A stretch of 12,909 nucleotides of DNA from Baffinella frigidus. Taxonomy: Eukaryota; Cryptophyceae; Cryptomonadales; Baffinellaceae. Under the pieces are notes generated by a model, which saw only the letters and a list, made by a program, of their open reading frames with translations, did no database searches and was not told the origin of the DNA. Positions 11,643-12,909 of this stretch are shown in pieces. Location: the NCBI GenBank assembly GCA_026770585.1, contig MU647519.1, forward strand, positions 35,621-48,529, read 5' to 3'. The position numbers were made by a program, and so were the translations under genes. How positions within the stretch are numbered: the stretch's first letter is position 1; each line of letters starts with the position of its first letter.

Positions 11643-11737
11643 GGAATTGGAGCCGTTAAAGTCGGATTCCGACTTCAACCCCCTTGAAATCCCACACCAA
11701 AAATCGTTGATTTGCCCAAGCCGTGAGGGTTGGTGGT
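11643..11737 (+). repeat. 95 bp repeat with family N end, copy 2
   Basis: Same order as 11411-11505, 232 bp downstream, with only a handful of substitutions (cacataaa/cacaccaa, cgtcg/cgttg, agca/agcc). No matching left end CCACCAACCC is found upstream of either copy. Confidence 0.85.
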
Positions 11738-12020
11738 AGCTCTGTCCTACACGGTTTGGTCTCGTCCATGTGACGAGACCGGAAGTCAATTTCCCGGAAG
11801 TCAATTTCCCGGGGTGTAAAACCGTCAACTTTTCGAGTGAAACCGATCAGTCAACCCGATTTAATTTCGGGACAAGACAGATTCTGTCCTGCTATCTTAG
11901 GCTTCCGACGCCGAAGATAAGGGTGTATACGCTGTTTTAGGCATACAATGATGCCATCTTACGCCTTTTTTATGTGGACAGATTCTGGTATGTTCCGAGA
12001 TGAGATTCAGGCAGAGCTAG
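11738..12020. other. Unassigned stretch with small repeats
   Basis: A tandem pair of ccggaagtcaatttc (about 11779-11809), an imperfect hairpin tatcttaggc/gccgaagata (about 11892-11920) and two copies of gacagattctg (near 11877 and 11979). No coding signal. Confidence 0.45.
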
Positions 12021-12100
12021 AAACCCGAAATCCGAAACCCTAAACCCTTCTCGACCCACCTCGCGTCTCACCCCCCCCCCTCTGGGACCCGGCACGGTAC

Positions 12101-12412
12101 CCCACACCCTAAACCCTAAACCCTAAACCCCACACCCTAAACCCTAAACCCTAAAACCTAAACCCTAAACCCGAAACCCTCTGGAACCCTAAACGATGGC
12201 GACCCTAAACCCCAAACCCTAAACCCGAAACCCTCAACCCGAAACTCGAAACCCGCAACCCCAAACCCGCAACCCCAAACCCTCAACTCGAAACTCGAAA
12301 CCCGCAACCCAAAACCCGCAACCCGAAACCCGCAACCCGCAACCCGAAGCCCGAAGCCCCAAATCCCAAACCCCAAACCCCAAACCCCAAACCCGAAGCC
12401 CGAAGCCCGAAG
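12101..12412 (+). repeat. Telomere-variant tract grading from CCCTAAA to CCCGAAG
   Basis: Starts with regular CCCTAAA, then CCCGAAA, CCCGCAA, CCCCAAA and finally CCCGAAG words, all in one orientation. The change in word type is ordered, not random. A 72-codon minus-strand frame (GFGLRV repeats) is a by-product of the 7 bp periodicity and is not a gene. Confidence 0.9.
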
Positions 12413-12532
12413 GCTTACACGCCCTATCGCGTCACCCCCTGGCCCTCAAACCCCCACCCTTGAGAGACAGTCAAGTCAATATACGTGTAAAGAAAAAGTT
12501 GAACTTATTGATTCATCAACTGGACCCTGCTA

Positions 12533-12678
12533 ATCTCATAGGAAATCAATTCAATTTAAAACTTTCTGGGAATAAAATTCACGACGCATAACACGTTTTA
12601 CTAGTAATATTAAAGAATTCGTGCTGTAATTTTTATTAAATTCAAAAGTTTTAAATTAAAACCGTTTCCCTATGAAAT
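12533..12678. mobile_element. AT-rich inverted-repeat element
   Basis: ctcatagg, aatttaaaactttctggg and aataaaattcac on the left (12533-12584) pair with gtgctgtaatttttatt, aaaagttttaaatt and ccctatgaaat on the right (12621-12678), with mismatches and indels. It is far richer in AT than the surrounding DNA. The spacer contains ttactagtaatatt. It encodes no protein. Confidence 0.65.
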
Positions 12679-12740
12679 CGTCCATGTCCGCCCCTCTCTG
12701 ACGCCCCCCCCCCCCTCCTGGTTCAGGTTTAGTAAGCGCT

Positions 12741-12853
12741 AAACCCTAATACCCCATAACGCTGAAACACCCATAAACCCACTAATACCCCTAAACCCGA
12801 AACCCTAGCCCCGAAACCCTCAACCCTCAACCCTCAACCCTCAACCCTACACC

Positions 12854-12892
<39 letters not shown>

Positions 12893-12909
12893 TCCCTCAA
12901 CCCTACACC
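12741..12909 (+). repeat. CCCTCAA variant telomere-like array
   Basis: After irregular words (aacaccc, aataccc, aaacccg), a nearly pure (CCCTCAA)n block runs from about 12806 to the window edge with occasional CCCTACA and CCCTCAT. The array continues beyond the window. Confidence 0.9.

Noticed and set aside
12158-12376. Frame of repeated GFGLRV residues
   Set aside because: Produced by the 7 bp telomere-like periodicity, with no independent coding evidence.
1-12909. tRNA, rRNA and bacterial-type promoters, terminators or ribosome binding sites
   Set aside because: No cloverleaf or conserved rRNA segment was seen. The perfect hairpins lack U tracts and lie among repeats, so I do not call terminators.

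Overview
The window looks like repeat-choked nuclear DNA from a microbial eukaryote. There is no operon layout, no ribosome-binding-site-led gene string, and no rRNA, tRNA or CRISPR array. Blocks of plant-type telomere repeat (CCCTAAA and variants) lie inside the window, and the few convincing coding stretches are short, GC3-rich pieces separated by introns or insertions. The CCCTAAA type occurs in plants, green algae, dinoflagellates and some other algae. The dense hairpin elements and candidate GT-AG or GC-AG introns would suit a dinoflagellate or similar alga, but the sequence does not settle the species. I read it as subtelomere-like or heterochromatic DNA.

Layout. 1-2130: six copies of a 106-122 bp terminal-inverted-repeat element (family A, ends CAGGGG, TA at most junctions) with a purine-rich tract and two other inverted-repeat elements. 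2130-3630: mostly unassigned, with small hairpins. 3635-5013: pieces of a gene read on the minus strand, broken by a 144 bp element with perfect 53 bp arms and a 4 bp target duplication, and by a tandem duplication. 5090-5720: a GC3-rich exon on the plus strand between two related hairpin elements (G1, G2), then a third hairpin (K). G2 and K each coincide with a possible GT-AG intron. 5740-6690: degenerate telomere-like repeats, another inverted-repeat element, a perfect 33 bp-arm hairpin, and repeated exon-like fragments sharing the residues VRNV. 6750-7320: a 288 bp element with about 80 bp inverted repeats. 7355-7910: two related coding fragments, one with a 57 bp segment repeated in inverse orientation nearby.

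7905-8330 is a 426 bp interstitial telomere-like array. 8350-10860 is a mosaic of dispersed repeats (families L, J, P, R and N) in both orientations, a 178 bp long-arm hairpin, and a 41 bp tandem repeat that places telomere units head to head. 10860-12000 holds short tandem repeats, a hairpin and a duplicated 95 bp unit. 12100-12909 holds two further telomere-variant tracts around an AT-rich inverted repeat.

No gene here could be named. The most promising signal is the relation between palindromic elements and coding sequence at 4026-4169, 5451-5598, 5613-5716 and 6086-6170, where hairpin elements sit in or beside reading frames and may act as introns. This is inference from motifs and frame and needs transcript data.
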